From Gnetum montanum (taxonomy: Eukaryota; Streptophyta; Gnetopsida; Gnetales; Gnetaceae): a stretch of 64,000 nucleotides of DNA. Of this stretch, positions 12,913-24,760 are shown piece after piece (positions within the stretch are counted from its first letter, which is position 1; each line of letters begins with the position of its first letter). The DNA lies in contig MNCI01030671.1 in the NCBI GenBank assembly GCA_015680685.1, forward strand, positions 1 to 64,000, given 5' to 3'. A program made the translations under genes and the position numbers. The notes beneath the pieces are model-generated. The model was given only the letters and a program-made list of their open reading frames with translations. It did not search any database and had not been told where the DNA came from.

Positions 12913-13254
12913 TCAGGAAAAAGGGTAAAGATGAAACTTGGTGGGATCCCTTGTCAGAGTGCTCATGAGGGAGTTGTTCGCGTGGTTATCTTTTCTTTTA
13001 CTGAACTTGGACCTCTCCTTGGAATGCTTAGGGAGAGAAGGTGTGTGAAACAGCTTATGTGCCATTTGTTTGAGGCACACTTTTTTTTTGTGCATGAGCT
13101 TTGCTTTCTTACGCTTTTTCCTTTTGTTGTTTTGCCTTCTACATTTGCAAACAACCTGGTGTGTGCAGTATAGGTGTTTCTTCCTCAAGACAAGTTGTGT
13201 TACATCCATGTGGGGCTTTAACCTACCTACAGATGTTTTCCATGTAGCAAGCAT
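12913..13254 (-). pseudogene. Possible lysine-rich small ORF downstream of A pol
   Basis: This 113-codon minus-strand reading frame is in element sense. MDVTQLVLRKKHLYCT matches IDVTQLILGKKHLSYR in the C frame at 37893-38438, and both continue into a Lys/Arg-rich tract. D has a broken relative at about 1080-1340. It may be a small basic protein or just conserved 3' UTR sequence. I do not recognise it. Confidence 0.35.
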
Positions 13255-13813
13255 GTGTTACACGAGTCATGGACTTTGCGGTTGAGCATATGGGAGGGCT
13301 TGTCAGACGTCGAGAAAAGCTTATGAAAGAGAGGGGAGAGTGGATCAGGAGTATGAGGAGTAAGATAAGGAAAATAAAGGGGAGGAACAAGATGTGCACT
13401 TCAAAGTAGCTAAGCTAGTTAAGATGAACACCTTAGAACGATGTAGGGTCCTTCTTCTATGGCAAAGAGCATCTCTGAGCAGCATCCCCCTGGTACGCAT
13501 CCTGCAAACATAACAGAAAGAAAACTAGGAGAAGCAACCATGATGAAAAATGAAGGCAAAGTCCCTGCTTGCTACAGACATTGTTGAAGCTCTAGACATC
13601 TCTGCTGGTGTGTGATGTCCAAAATAGGAAGGCCAACAGTGGCTTTGGTAGCGTCGGTGTGGAGAGGTTGGCACTCAGGATGCTAGGAGTTGCTGTGGAC
13701 GCGGATGCTCAGGAATACCTACCGAAGGCATGCATTATCAGTTCAGTTGTGAGATTGGCTACTCCATAGCTGAGCATCATTTGAGCTCAGGCGTTGGCAG
13801 GGGGTTGGAGGGT

Positions 13814-13844
13814 AACAATATTGTGGCTAGGCCACAATATTGTT
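13814..13844. other. Perfect 14-bp hairpin in A 3' UTR
   Basis: AACAATATTGTGGC, a 3-base spacer, and its exact complement. The equivalent position in C (37355-37383) has ACAGTACTGTGGC with the partner GCCACAGTGCTGT and the same spacer sense, differing by two compensatory base-pair changes and one G-T wobble. Confidence 0.75.
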
Positions 13845-14109
13845 GGAACTCTAGCAGTAGGTACTAACCAAGGAGCTACTGTTAAGACAATGGGCCGTGG
13901 CAACGATAGGTCTGGAGGGTTAGTTAGATGTCATATGAAATCTCTAGAGGAACAGCAAGATGCTAAGAGCGATGGCGTTGCATACGTTCAAGATCGTATT
14001 TTCATCCCATCGGGAACTGCATTCTGGAACTGCAACGTCCCACCCCATGTCGGAATAGTGCACGCTCGGTTGATGTGTACTGGTGTAGATGCATGCTAGG
14101 GACATGCCG

Positions 14110-14490
14110 CAAACCCAGTTTAAGGTCCTAGTAGATCATAGTGTGCTAGTTTAAGGTCCTAGCAGACCCTTGTGCTAGTTTAAGGTCCCAGCAGACTGAT
14201 GTTGTGCTAGTTTTTCATCGTAGAAGATGGTGGATGAACTAGTTTAAGGTCCTAACAGACCGTTTATGCCAGTTTAATGTCATAGTGGACTTTCTATGCC
14301 AGTTTATAGTCATAGTGGACTGTCTATGCCAGTTTTACATCATAGTAGATGACCTTTGCTTGTTTAGCGTCGTAGCGAACAAGCTTTGCCAGTTTAACGT
14401 CGTAGCGAACGTCGGTGAAGTTGTGCTAGTTTAACGTCATAGCGGACGTTTACTCACCTTTGCCAGTTTTACATTGTAGCAGATGTTTTC
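14110..14490 (-). repeat. Array of TAGTTTAA hairpin units, 3' UTR of element A
   Basis: About nine units of 30-45 bases. Clear examples: AACGTC ATAGCG GACGTT (14433-14450), AAGGTC CTAGCA GACC (from 14153), CATC ATAGTA GATG (14338-14351). The 6-base loop is constant in length while the arms change together. Confidence 0.85.
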
Positions 14491-14507
14491 TTATCTACTC
14501 CATGCAT

Positions 14508-15798
14508 CTAGATGTAGTACGACTTGAGGTATAGATGATTTACTGGGTTTGCGAATTCATTGCCATCCATGTCTGCTAGCTTGAAGGCCCCGTTCCCAAA
14601 GGCTTTTGTGACCATCTATGGACCTTCCCAGTTGGCTGAGAATTTGCTCATATGCTCATAGACAACCTTGAGAACAAGGTCTCCCTTCTGTATTGGTTGT
14701 TGATGTGGATTTGCATGGTGTTTTTTCCATTTCTTGTTTTGGTAATGCTCTATGCGACCTAGTGTTTGCACATGCTCCTCCTCTATTGAGTCGAGATCGA
14801 TGATCTATGACTTGTTGTTCTGGGCTTTGCTTACAACGTTGGACAGGATCATCCGGAGTGATGGCACTTGCAACTCAAGAGGTAGCACTGCTTCAGATCC
14901 ATAAATAAGACTAAAAGGTGTCTTACCTATCACAATCCTGCATGTTGTGCGATAAGCCCATAGCACATAGAGGATTTGCTCATGCCATCGCCTCTTGCTG
15001 TTGTCGAGCACCCTTTTCAGCAAGTTGATGATGGACTTATTTGTAGCCTCTGCTTGTCCATTCTCCTATGGGTAATATGGCGAGGAGAATGACTACCTGA
15101 TGCCAAGATTTCTGCAGAAGGTTCAGGTTTCTGCACTACTGAACTGTGGGCCGTTGTCGGTCACAATAGTCATCGGAAGTCCAAATCTTATCATGATGTT
15201 ATCCAAGATGAAGTCGCAAATCTACTAAGATGTAGTTTTCCTCAGGGGAATAGCTTCCAACCACTTGGTAAAATACTCGGTGGCTGTGATGATGAAGCTA
15301 TGCCCTGTGGAAGACTTAGACGTGATAGGTCCTATGAGGTCTAGTCCCCATCGCTAGAAAGGCCATGTGATCTACTTCGGGTGCAGCTTTGTAGGTGAAA
15401 CATGTATGAGATTTGCATATCTCTGGCACGTATTACATGTCTTAACTTTTGCCAGGAAATCATGCTCCATGTGAGGCCAATAGTACCCTAGACATCTGAT
15501 TATTGCTGCCATAGCCCTAGGTGCTATGTGTCCACCACATAATCCTTCATGCACTTCATTGACCACCTTCTGTGCTTGCCCCTCATTTATGCATGCCAAA
15601 AATATCCCATCATAGGAGCGCTTGCATAGGACGTTGTCTCCCATAAGCACATATTGCTGAGCACACTTATGAATTGCATCTCTCTGGGTAGATGTCAATC
15701 TAATTGGGGGTTCATCGTGTTGCAAGTAGGTTTTAATATTGGCGTACCACTCTTGGGTATCCACAGCATTGACAGAGGCTATGTGTACTACCTGAGTG
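14508..15798 (-). pseudogene. pol: Element A pol, integrase part
   Basis: The zinc-binding part (HEGLCGGHIAPRA, then CNTC) lies near 15450-15570 and keeps its residues. The catalytic core follows at about 15060-15350, with HQWPFL-region and GQ-EATNKSIINLL-like sequence. The end (VVYEHMSKFSANWEGP, then FANPVNHLYLKSYYI and a stop at 14508-14510) has no chromodomain. It is separated from the RNase H part by the solo LTR. Several in-frame TAG codons occur. Confidence 0.85.
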
Positions 15799-15803
15799 AT
15801 AGG
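15799..15803. repeat. Left target site duplication of the solo LTR
   Basis: ATAGG, repeated exactly at 17470-17474 on the other side of the solo LTR. Confidence 0.92.
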
Positions 15804-16129
15804 TGAAACACCTGAAAATTCGAAGGCATGCTTGCTTCAACAGGTCTTTGCAAATCACATAGCATCACGGTAGTTCTTCAGGAGATGGATGCTTTGATGT
15901 TCAGACTGTCTAGTTCGGCAAGTTTTTCTACCCTAGGTGTCAATAGGCTAAATGGATTCTCCAGCCTACCCACCTGAGTAGTTCATCTAGTTGATAGCGC
16001 ACTTAGGAGTGGTGTGTAGAATTGCTGGCAGTGTTTAGAATGCACAAAATGCTTCAGCAAGTTTTCTAAGTCAAGGAGTTTCACTACGCTACGTAGCATA
16101 GCAAACTTCAAAAGACATTTGCAAAAGTA

Positions 16130-16630
16130 AAGTGCTACGCTATGCTATGCTATGCAGCGTAGAAAAAGCTGGATAGTCAGTCCCCTTGCCTAATTTCAAG
16201 TCCTTTAGCAATGTCTCCTTCCATCAGAAAGTGATGAACTTGGCCAAAAGCAGGTCATGTTTACTGCTACGCTATGCTAAGCTACATGGCGCAGCGAGGC
16301 GTAGCAATTCTACGAAAGTGACAGAAGGCATCTCAAAGGGTGGGATCAGCAAGTTCGCAAGCTTCACATTGCAAAAGGAAAAGTTTGTAGATTGGCGACA
16401 TTTTTTACTAAGGACAGTTGTTACGCTATGATATGCTACATAGCGTAGCAAATATGCAACCAGCAGTCACAACACTATAAAGGCTTCCAACACATGCAGC
16501 AAGATACAACGTAAAATTTTTGCTTCGCACCGGTGGCTATGCTACGCTATGCTACGTAGCGTAGCACAGCGTGACAAGATGCTATGCCATACGAAACATG
16601 CTATGCTACAAAGCATAGCAAAGCATGGCA
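16130..16630. repeat. GCTAY/RTAGC palindrome clusters in the solo LTR
   Basis: Clusters at about 16135-16165, 16265-16310, 16420-16450 and 16545-16625, for example GCTATGCTACGTAGCGTAGC around 16550. They sit upstream of the TATA box. Confidence 0.75.
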
Positions 16631-16823
16631 AGAAGTTATGCTACATCAATGTAGTCCACCTAATTGCACCATTGCTCTGACAGTGCAATTACAACGTGGA
16701 AGACTTGTAATTACAGCATGGTAGGCTCTCCCAATGATCATGAAGGCACGTGTAGCATAGACAGGTCAGCATAAGCCCAAGGCATGTGGCATCCAAACCG
16801 CATCTTTCGCATGCCCTTGGTCC

Positions 16824-16831
16824 TATAAATA
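16824..16831 (+). promoter_or_regulatory. TATA box of the solo LTR
   Basis: TATAAATA after CCCTTGGTCC, at the same place as in the full-length LTRs. If active it would drive transcripts antisense to element A pol. Confidence 0.6.
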
Positions 16832-17474
16832 CCCTAATGAGCAATGCTCAAGGGGATGGTGTCCAATTTTCTTTTTGGCAATCTGGTTGGCCAACAATTT
16901 TGTTGGCTGACAAGCAAGCAAGATAGCACTGTAACCTTGAGCATTGTAAGCTTTCTATTTGACATTGTAAATAGTTAGCACTCTCAATTGGCATTTTGTT
17001 CTGCTCTCTTCTACCAACTTGGTAGCACTTCGCATTGTTAATGCTTGAGTCCACGTTCGAGCACAAAGTCATCTAGCTCTATACGTCTTGGTTACTCTCG
17101 GGATCTCTGCACTTCTCAGTGCTGTGCAACCGATTGTATCCACCTTGATAGAGTAAAGTCGTAGCTTCGAAGTGATGCATTTTTCTAACTGTGTTGCACT
17201 TTGTCTTCTGCTTATTATTGCATTTTATACTATTTTCTGTCTCTTTTACATTTAAGCATTACTTCGCACTACCAGTCTCGTTTTCAAATCACACGTTGCA
17301 AAAGGTTATATTAACACTAACTAAGTTCCTGTCTGATCGACTAGACTACTCAAGGTGCCCCATTTTTGTTCCATCCAACATGGCCCTCCTGAGGAAACGG
17401 GGTTAATTTTGTCAATGACCAAAGACCTCTCGGCATTTTTTCCAGCCGTTGACGTTTTCCGTCGCTACAATAGG

Positions 17475-19648
17475 CTTAGTGCACTCAGTAAACAAGGTTG
17501 CCAAACTTGCAAACAAGTGTGATGGAATATTTAGTGCTAGGGTGGCTAAGGCGTCTGCTATGGTGTTCTCATTGCATGGCACGTGTTGCACATCCGTAGT
17601 TGCAAATTATCTAAGTAGGCTTTTTGCTATGTCATGGTAGGGTTGCAGATGTGTAGCTTTACAAGCATAGACCTTGGTGATTTGATTCACAACTAGTTGT
17701 GAATCTCCGCGAATCACCAGGTGTTGTATACATAGTGTTTGGGCAGCTAAGAGGCCTTTGAGCAGCCCCTCATATTCTGCCACGTTGTTTATGTAGGGGA
17801 ACACAAAACAATAAGCAAAAGGATGCATTTCCCCAGAGGGGAACATAATAACAGTAGCTGCGCTACCTCCTCGAATGGTCGAGGCATCGTCAAAGTATAA
17901 AGTAGCTTCAAGGTGCAATGGGACAGCGTTGATAGCGCTAACATGCTCGTCTAGGAATTCAGGATCTATGGTTGCCTGGTCATCGATGGGTGAGACCGTA
18001 AATTGCATCACTATGGCTTGGCCTTTCGTCGATGACTGGCTCACGTAATACAAATCGAATTCTATGGTTATTGCTTTCCATCGGGCTATCCTGCTACTTT
18101 CATACAGGTTGTTTGTGATAGCTCGAAGTATGTTACTTTTGCAAATAATGTTAATTGTGTTGTGAAAAAAGTAATGCCTCCACTTTTTTAACGCAAATAC
18201 TAAGGCAAGGAAATTTCTCTCCACCTCATTGTACTTCTCTTCATACACTATCAATGCATGAATTAGATACTAAACTGGTATCTCAGATCCATCATCTCGT
18301 TTCTGACATAACAATGCTGCAATAAATGTGTCAGAGGTGGCAAGGTAGATGAAGAAAGGCTTATTCCTCTATGGTGGGTTAACAGTTGGGAGGTGCAAAA
18401 GCTCTTTCTTCAAGTCATCGAAGGCTTGTTGGCACTGAGTCATCCATTCAAAGTTAACCCCTTTCTTTAGAAGATGTTGCATGGGTGTAACTTGTCAGTC
18501 AACCTTGCTATAAACCTTCGGATGAACTGTATCCTACCTTGCAACCCACACAATTCTTTAAGGTTTGTAGGAGGTTCCAGGTTGACGATGGCCTTAAATT
18601 TGTCAGGGTCCACCCGTATTCTGACTTCTGATACTACAAACCCTAACATGCATCCAGTTCTCACCCTGAAGACACACTTCTTAGGATTGAGGCGCAAATC
18701 GTGCATTTGACAACACTTGAGGACTACCCCTAGATTGCGTGGGTGATTAGCAACTTCTTTGAACTTAATCGCTATATCATCTACATTGTCATTTAGTGTT
18801 TCTAAGATGTAGTCACTAAAGATGTAAGTCATGGCTCGCTGGTAGGTTGCTCCGGTGTTCTTGAGCCCAAAAGTCATCATAGTGTAAAAAAAGATACCCC
18901 ATGGGGTCATGAAGATTGTTGTTAACTGATGCTATGGGTTAATGCGAATTTGTTTGTAGCTAGAGAAACCATCCATGAAGGATAACATAGCATGACGAGC
19001 CATAGTGTCAATGAGTTGATCGATGCTCGGAAGTGGAAAATCGTCTTTGATCGTTGCCTTGTTCAGATCTCGGAAGTCTATACAGATTCATATTCCTCCC
19101 GTTTTCTTAGAAACTACAACAATGTTGGACATCCATTTTGAGTAATCAACTGCATGGATGAAACCAGCTTGGTATAGCTTGGTGATTTCATCCTGTATGG
19201 CTAGTATGATCTTTGGTTTAACCTTATGAGCTTTCTACTTGACTACTTTCATGCGAGGGTCTAGGACAATGTTATGTTGTATCAGCCTGGAATCTAAAAT
19301 CGGCATGTCATTGTATGACCATGCAAAGACTTCAATGTTGTCTTGTAGAATCTTGGCTACATCTTTGTCCATTTATGAATCTAGGAGGGAACTAAGTTTT
19401 AACATTCTTTCTTCCCCCTTGGACGTGGTCACAGGCGTCTCAATGAGAGGGTCCTCAGTTACATCCCCGACCTCTAAATCTAGGGTTCAGACCAGATGTT
19501 CAGGCAAGTCTTGGGATGTTTCTAAGGATGCCACAATGCTAACTGTGGGTGATTCCCAGTCTATTAGATCTAGGTTCAGTGGTCTCATGAGCTTGCCATG
19601 TGGACTTGTTAAAGCTAGAGGCGAAGAGGGGTCGTGATGGATTTCCAT
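17475..19648 (-). pseudogene. pol: Element A pol, RT, RNase H and second RNase H part
   Basis: The start codon is ATG at 19648 (MEIHHDPSSPLALTSPHGKL), also used by B. RT motifs: LPSIDQLIDTMARHAMLSFM near 19000 and NVDD, replacing YVDD, near 18780. RNase H runs through 18254-18050. The second RNase H-like domain (YFDDAS..GGSAA, NNVAEYEGLL, GDSQLVVNQITK) lies at about 17690-17890; this domain marks the Tat lineage. An AG acceptor-like site (19660-19662) precedes the start by 11 bases. Stops and a frameshift make it inactive. Confidence 0.87.
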
Positions 19649-19739
19649 TTTTGCTCAACCTGCCAAAATGAAATGAGAGGTACCTATTGGTAGTAATCGT
19701 GTATAGTGAAAATTTGTGAAGCAACCATGAGATGCGATC

Positions 19740-20370
19740 AGCAAAGTATGATGCAAGGCTAAAATTTGCTAGTTTAAAGTCATGGTGGACTGTTTAAGAC
19801 ACAAAGATGCAAAATTGCTGAAAACGCAAAACCGATGTACAAATGCGAAGTTGTTAGTTTAGTGTCATTGCAAACTACCTAGACATAAAATGCAAAACCA
19901 CTAGTATACAAAATGGAAATTTGCTAGTGTAATAAAAACAAAGGCAAAACTATTAGTGTGAAAATGCAAAACTTCTAGTTTAGTGTCATTGTGGACTCTG
20001 AATGCGTAGAAAATCGAGATTGCTAGTTTAAGGTCTTTTCGGACNTGGACTGTGAATGCGTAGAAAATCGAGATTGCTAGTTTAAGGTCTTTTTGGACCA
20101 CTAACTAGAGTGAAACTACATGTTAGGGGTGCTAGTTTAAGGTCTTTTTGGACCGCTAAAGTTACAACTACACTGGGGTTGCTAGTTTAAGGTCTTTTCA
20201 AATAGCTAAAGTTACAAATACACTAGGGTTGCGATTTTAAGGTCTTTTCGGACCATCGTTAGTTTTAGGCTATTTTGGACCCCTACTAGTTTTAGGCGAT
20301 TTCGGGCCGTCGCTAGTTTTAGGCCATTTTGGGCCATAGCGTAGCATAGTTTTGAGCCATTTCAGGCCAT
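19740..20370 (-). repeat. Array of TAGTTTAA hairpin units, A gag-pro/pol spacer
   Basis: About 14 units. Arms and loops include GGTC TTTTTG GACC and GGCC ATTTTG GGCC, again with 6-base loops. The last units use TAGTTTTA instead of TAGTTTAA. A single N at 20045 is flanked by a near-identical repeat of 45-55 bases. Confidence 0.85.
20045..20045. other. Assembly seam (single N)
   Basis: The bases before the N (TGAATGCGTAGAAAATCGAG through TTTTCGGAC) are repeated right after it. This looks like two contig ends that overlap but were not merged. Confidence 0.7.
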
Positions 20371-20502
20371 TGCATGTTAAAGGGATGATATGCTAACAAT
20401 TCGGAGGATGGCTAATGAGTAACTAGCGTAGATGGATGGGTGCAAAGTAAAAAGGTGGTAAATGTACAAAGGATGGCAACTGGGCAGGAAATAGTGAGGC
20501 TG

Positions 20503-23500
20503 CTACGCTATGCGTAGCTACTTCCTGACCCAACGTGGGTTGAGCGAGACATAAGGTCGAGGCATTTTTCCAAGGCCTTCATCTACGTCATTGTCCTTCG
20601 CTTGGAAGGGCAACTCAACCCACATGTTTTTGTTTTGGAAACTAGCATGCCGAGCCGATTCCTTCATTGGATGGTTAGTGCGTGCAGGGACAGACACTTC
20701 ATTCTTAGAGGTTATGACCTCTGACCCCTATTCCATGTCTACGTTATTGATAGCCTGTGTCACTACCTCATCACCATGGATCACCACCTCCCTACCTGCA
20801 TAAGGCAGATGGATCTCCTAGTGTATGGGTGAGGAGATAGCCCTAAGCTACACTAACCATGACCTCCCCAACATCAGGTTAAACCCTGGCATCTCCTCGA
20901 CCACGATGAACATTGCATTCATGGGGAACTGATCCCCTGCTACGAAGTCAATATGGACCGTTCCCTTCACTGCGACCCATGCCCCATTAAACTACTTTAG
21001 GCATGACATCGTTGTGGGATTGATCTGGTCAACCAAGCCTAGCTTATCCATAATAGGGAAGGGGATGACATTCATGGCAGCCCCATCATTGACGTGTACC
21101 CTTCGGATCCTATGTTGGCCGACCCAAATTGTGATGAATATGGGTGCTATGGTCACTTGACCCCTTTCGGGATCTTCCCTAATGGAGTCATTGCATAAAG
21201 TAAGTTGGGAATGCTTTGGCTCTGTAAGCGTAGAGGGAAGCATGACCGAGTGGATTGCTTCCTCCTCTGCTGGCATGTCTTCATCGACTGAAATCGCCAT
21301 CAACATACAGATCAAAGCCTCATGGTGTGGGACAGATGTCATGATTAGGTCGTACAAGCTCAATGTAGTGTTCTTTTGATTTAGAGCTTTCTTGACTTGA
21401 GTGAGAGCATCCAAGAGGTCCTGGATACCCCCCTATTTACTACCCTTCTTCTCTTCTATTCATCCCAAGAGATGGATTTCCTGAGGAGGGGTAGTTTTGG
21501 ATTTGGGTTCAAATCCTTTTTGGTAGGGCAACGTAGACTGTGTGGTTGTAGCAACGTCCCTCTTTGGTGACGAGGGTGTAGATGTAGGGGGCGAAGACGT
21601 AGCCTTGGAAATACCTGGGGTAGCACTTCCCCTTGATGTCTCGCTTGGGACACACACTTCTTATTTTTTAGGATGAGAAGGCTATGTAGCTATTTTATGT
21701 GGGACGAGGGCTATTGAAGGAGTTGGCCCCCTAATAACAAACGAAGCTAATGGTGTTAACGGGCAGGATGGTGCAACTTCGCCAACGGATGACATGGGTG
21801 CAGATGCCCGAGGAGGGGCCCTTAGGAAAAATGGTTATTGTGCACTTTGATCAGCCGCTCGTGGTGCTAGTGCACCACGCTGAGGCATGCGGACCACGAA
21901 CGGCTGCTAGGGTGGTCTAGGGTTACTGTCGATGTCGATGGTGTTGATGACATAACCAGTGTTGTTAGCATTGAGGGGGTCAATGTAGACCTGTAGAGAT
22001 TGATTCTCGGGACATACTGGGTTACTTTTTTCTAATACTAGTTTTCCTTGATCAATCATCCTTTGGATGTCATCCTTCAACACCAGACAGTATTCTGTGT
22101 TGTGACCACACTATTGGTGGTAGTCACAAAATCGATCTAGCCTAAAACCCTTAGGAACTGGGGCCTCATTGGGCAGGGCCAAAGAGGGGTTCTTGAGGAG
22201 CTCACAATAGCATTCATGTTTCCTGGCTCCCTCCTCTGACATGTCTTGTGTTGGATGTACCCCGCTACCACTAGCTGCTTCAGAAGTTCTGAAGGCTTGA
22301 TAGGTAGTAGTGTATACTTTGAATGATCCTTACACTCAAAGTTCGATTTTGGTGGCACAAATGTCTTGGGTGCGAGTGCAAAAGGTGGTGGTGCGTTGGC
22401 CTGCTTGGGCGTGGGGTTAACTACAAATGCAGCGAATTTTTTGTTATTCTTGTTACCGTTGTTATTGGGTTTAGGTTTGGCCTCGTTCGCCACAGTGGCC
22501 ACCATGGTTGTTGTAGCCTTACCCTTGTCCTTCTTTGTAAAGGTGTTCTTGTAAGCAACATAGGCTAGGTATTTGCTCACCTCAGCTACATATTGTATGC
22601 TCTTAGTCTGGGTGAAGACCTAACTAAGAGTGTGAGGAGCAAGGTAGTACAACTTAGACTTGATGAAGTCATTCACTACACCCTTAAATATGGCCAATAA
22701 CTGGGCCTCCCTTAAATACAGCCAGTAAGTGGGCCTCCGCGATGGGCTTGCAGATTTCATTAAGGGTTATGCTCCAATGCTGGATGAACTTCTGGACCGG
22801 TTCCAGAGGATCCTGCTTCACACTCATGAGCTGATCCAACGTGATTTCTAGTTTCAAGTTATACTTGAAGCGCATCATGAACTGGGTCAGAAGCTCCTCT
22901 AAGGTTGATATGGAGGAGGTGGCAGGGCACGGTACCAGTCCAGGGCCTTTTCGGTTAGGGACATGGCAAAGCCGTGGATAATCGTGTGCAGCCATTATTG
23001 CAGCAGTAGGGACTCGGACCTAAAGGTAACAAGATGCGCATTGGGATCCCCCTCCCTGTTGTAGTTTGTGAAGTGGGGGAGGGACATCCCTGGGGGTAAC
23101 ATTAGTGCAGGAATTGCAAGGTTGATAGGGTCATCTTAGTAAAATTCCATGACTTGTACCATATCAGACCCAACAACCTTGAGGCATTTTATTTCCTCAG
23201 TAAGGGTCTGGATAAGCTAGAATGCTTGATCCAGACCCTGCGATGACATAGGCGGTTGGGGAACTATCAAGGTAGCTCCCATCTATGGGGTGGCAAGGGC
23301 GACAATGTGACCCATCAACAGTACCATTAGGGTGGCCCCTACGAATGGTGCTGCTTGCGCTATCCACCACTTAGCAGGTGATGTTGTTGGGGTAGCAACC
23401 ATGGGTTGAGTTATGGGATAGACCGTTTGGGTTTCCAGCGGAGCAGACCATAGCCCTGAACTAGGTTGTACTGTTTACGGGTTTTAGTAGCTCTGCTGGC

Positions 23501-24350
23501 AAACGTGATGAGACATCTACGATGGTAGTGTAGCAAGAGGACTAGTGAATGGGGTCCACCATGAGGATGAGCCTAGGCTTGCTGCTGATGGTGGGATAGG
23601 TGTAAATGCAAGAATGGAAATAGAAGTTGCATATGATTGTGAAGTAGGCACGGTGTGAACATGTGGCAGGGTAGCCATGATTGGTGTGTGATGCGCTATA
23701 GGAATGGATTGATGAACGGTTTGTGGGGGAATAGTGGCTAAAAATGAAACAGGGGAATAGGGGCTTTGATACGCCAAGGAGATGACATGGCTACCCATTG
23801 CAGATGTAATTGCAGGTTGCAGAAGTATAGGTGTGATCACGAAGGGAGCGATGACAGACAACGGGTTGGTCCAGAAAGACTGGGTAGGAGGAATAGTGAT
23901 GGGATTGGTTTGATCTCCCCCATCGAATTGAAAATTGATCCCCTCCTATTCGTCTTGAAAGGTCTCATCATAGTTAGACACTGTGTCCTGCTGCTCCCTA
24001 ATTCTAGCCAACTGGATCAGTTGGTCTAGAAGCCATTGATTCGTCTATTTCAAAGGAAAGGAGGCACCGGGAGTGGGAACAAATTCCTTCCCATTATAGT
24101 AAACGAACACGAAGTTATGTTTATCTTCGAGTTCTTGCACATCCAAGGGCAAGTTCACCTGCACCTTTGCACAGAGAAAGTTATAGTGCTCATGTTGCTG
24201 GGCTAAGCCCTCAGGTCCCCGATTTTGGATCTTCAGGAATTGATGTAGTTTTCGTGCCAAGCTGAGTAGTTGTTTGGCACCTGTGGTGCCTTGAACCGTG
24301 AAGGGAACCTCAGCACTAAGGGTGTTATAAATGGTGCTTGGGGAGCTCAT
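20503..24350 (-). pseudogene. gag: Element A gag-pro
   Basis: Gag starts at ATG 24350 (MSSPSTIYNTLSAEVPFTVQ). In order: an N-terminal segment (HEHYNFLCAKVQ), a Pro/Thr-rich segment, the Retrotrans_gag core at about 22684-22995 (SISTLEELLTQF, EPVQKFIQHWSITLNEI), a zinc-finger-like segment (FCDYHQ..CGHNTEYC near 22110), a long linker, and retropepsin with VNDGAAMNVIPFP near 21065-21100 and FNLMLGRSWLA near 20860. It ends RWVRK. A short direct duplication at about 22682-22740 breaks the frame; TAG stops recur. Confidence 0.87.
22682..22740 (-). repeat. Small direct duplication in A gag
   Basis: CCTTAAATATGGCCAATAA and CCTTAAATACAGCCAGTAA, each followed by a GTGGGCCTCC-like end, lie about 29-30 bases apart. 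The duplication adds codons and shifts the frame after LLAVFKG. Confidence 0.7.
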
Positions 24351-24736
24351 TGTTACGAAGCTAAATGGTTTTGCGAACAAGAAAAATAAGGAAATCGGGA
24401 AGCAATCAAAAGGATTTATCTTGCTGGATTCCGAAGGAATCGTTAGAGCGACCAATCTGTACCACATGATGCATAAACAACCACAAAAGGGTGTCACGTC
24501 TACGCTAGTGTGTAACAGGGTATAGTACACATGCAAGACTACCATAAAAACAAATGAGTCAAGTGGCGATTGGAGGCTTTATGTTTTGCAGGGTTCGGGA
24601 GGAATCGTCGAAGCGACTGATCCATACCACACGATGCGTAAACAACCGCAAGAGGGTGTCACATTTACGTTAGTGCATGCCGGGGTACAAAATGCATACA
24701 AGACTACCATAAAAAACACAGAAAGGGCACCAAAAG
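24351..24736 (-). repeat. 5' leader of element A with about 165-bp tandem repeat
   Basis: Two units share CGTNRAGCGACYGATC..ACCACATGATGCRTAAACAACC; the matching points at 24441 and 24606 give a 165-base period. The same unit occurs three times in the B leader (55375-55850). No gene is supported. Confidence 0.75.
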
Positions 24737-24754
24737 GCCCTCCTTCTAGCGCCA
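24737..24754 (-). other. Primer binding site of element A
   Basis: TGGCGCTAGAAGGAGGGC on the minus strand, six bases inside the 5' LTR. It matches the equivalent sites of B, C and D2. Confidence 0.6.
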
Positions 24755-24760
24755 GAAAAC

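Larger units (their letters stand above)
12726..14507 (-). other. 3' untranslated region of element A
   Basis: It lies between the pol stop and the 3' LTR. It contains a possible small sense ORF (12913-13254), a perfect 14-bp hairpin (13814-13844), and the hairpin-unit array (14110-14490) next to pol. The order of these parts is the same as in C. Confidence 0.7.
15804..17469 (+). mobile_element. Solo LTR (A/B family) inserted in element A pol
   Basis: It starts TGAAACACCTG and ends GTCGCTACA, the termini of the A LTR, and has no internal element sequence. The flanks carry the perfect duplication ATAGG. Pol sequence on both sides rejoins across it. A TATA box lies at 16824-16831. It is the youngest event that can be ordered here and is presumably the product of LTR-LTR recombination. 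Confidence 0.93.
19649..20502 (-). other. gag-pro/pol spacer (presumed intron) of element A
   Basis: This stretch between the gag-pro stop and the pol start holds no gene. It is dominated by the hairpin-unit array (19740-20370) and ends with TTGGCAG just before pol. It is much shorter than in C because there is no antisense gene. Confidence 0.6.

Noticed and set aside
13814-13844. MITE or microRNA precursor
   Set aside because: No target duplication around it and the stem is too short for a typical plant microRNA precursor; it is shared with C at the same UTR place.
14110-14490. Regularly spaced repeats that look CRISPR-like
   Set aside because: Plant retrotransposon context, variable repeat sequence with covarying arms, and no cas genes.
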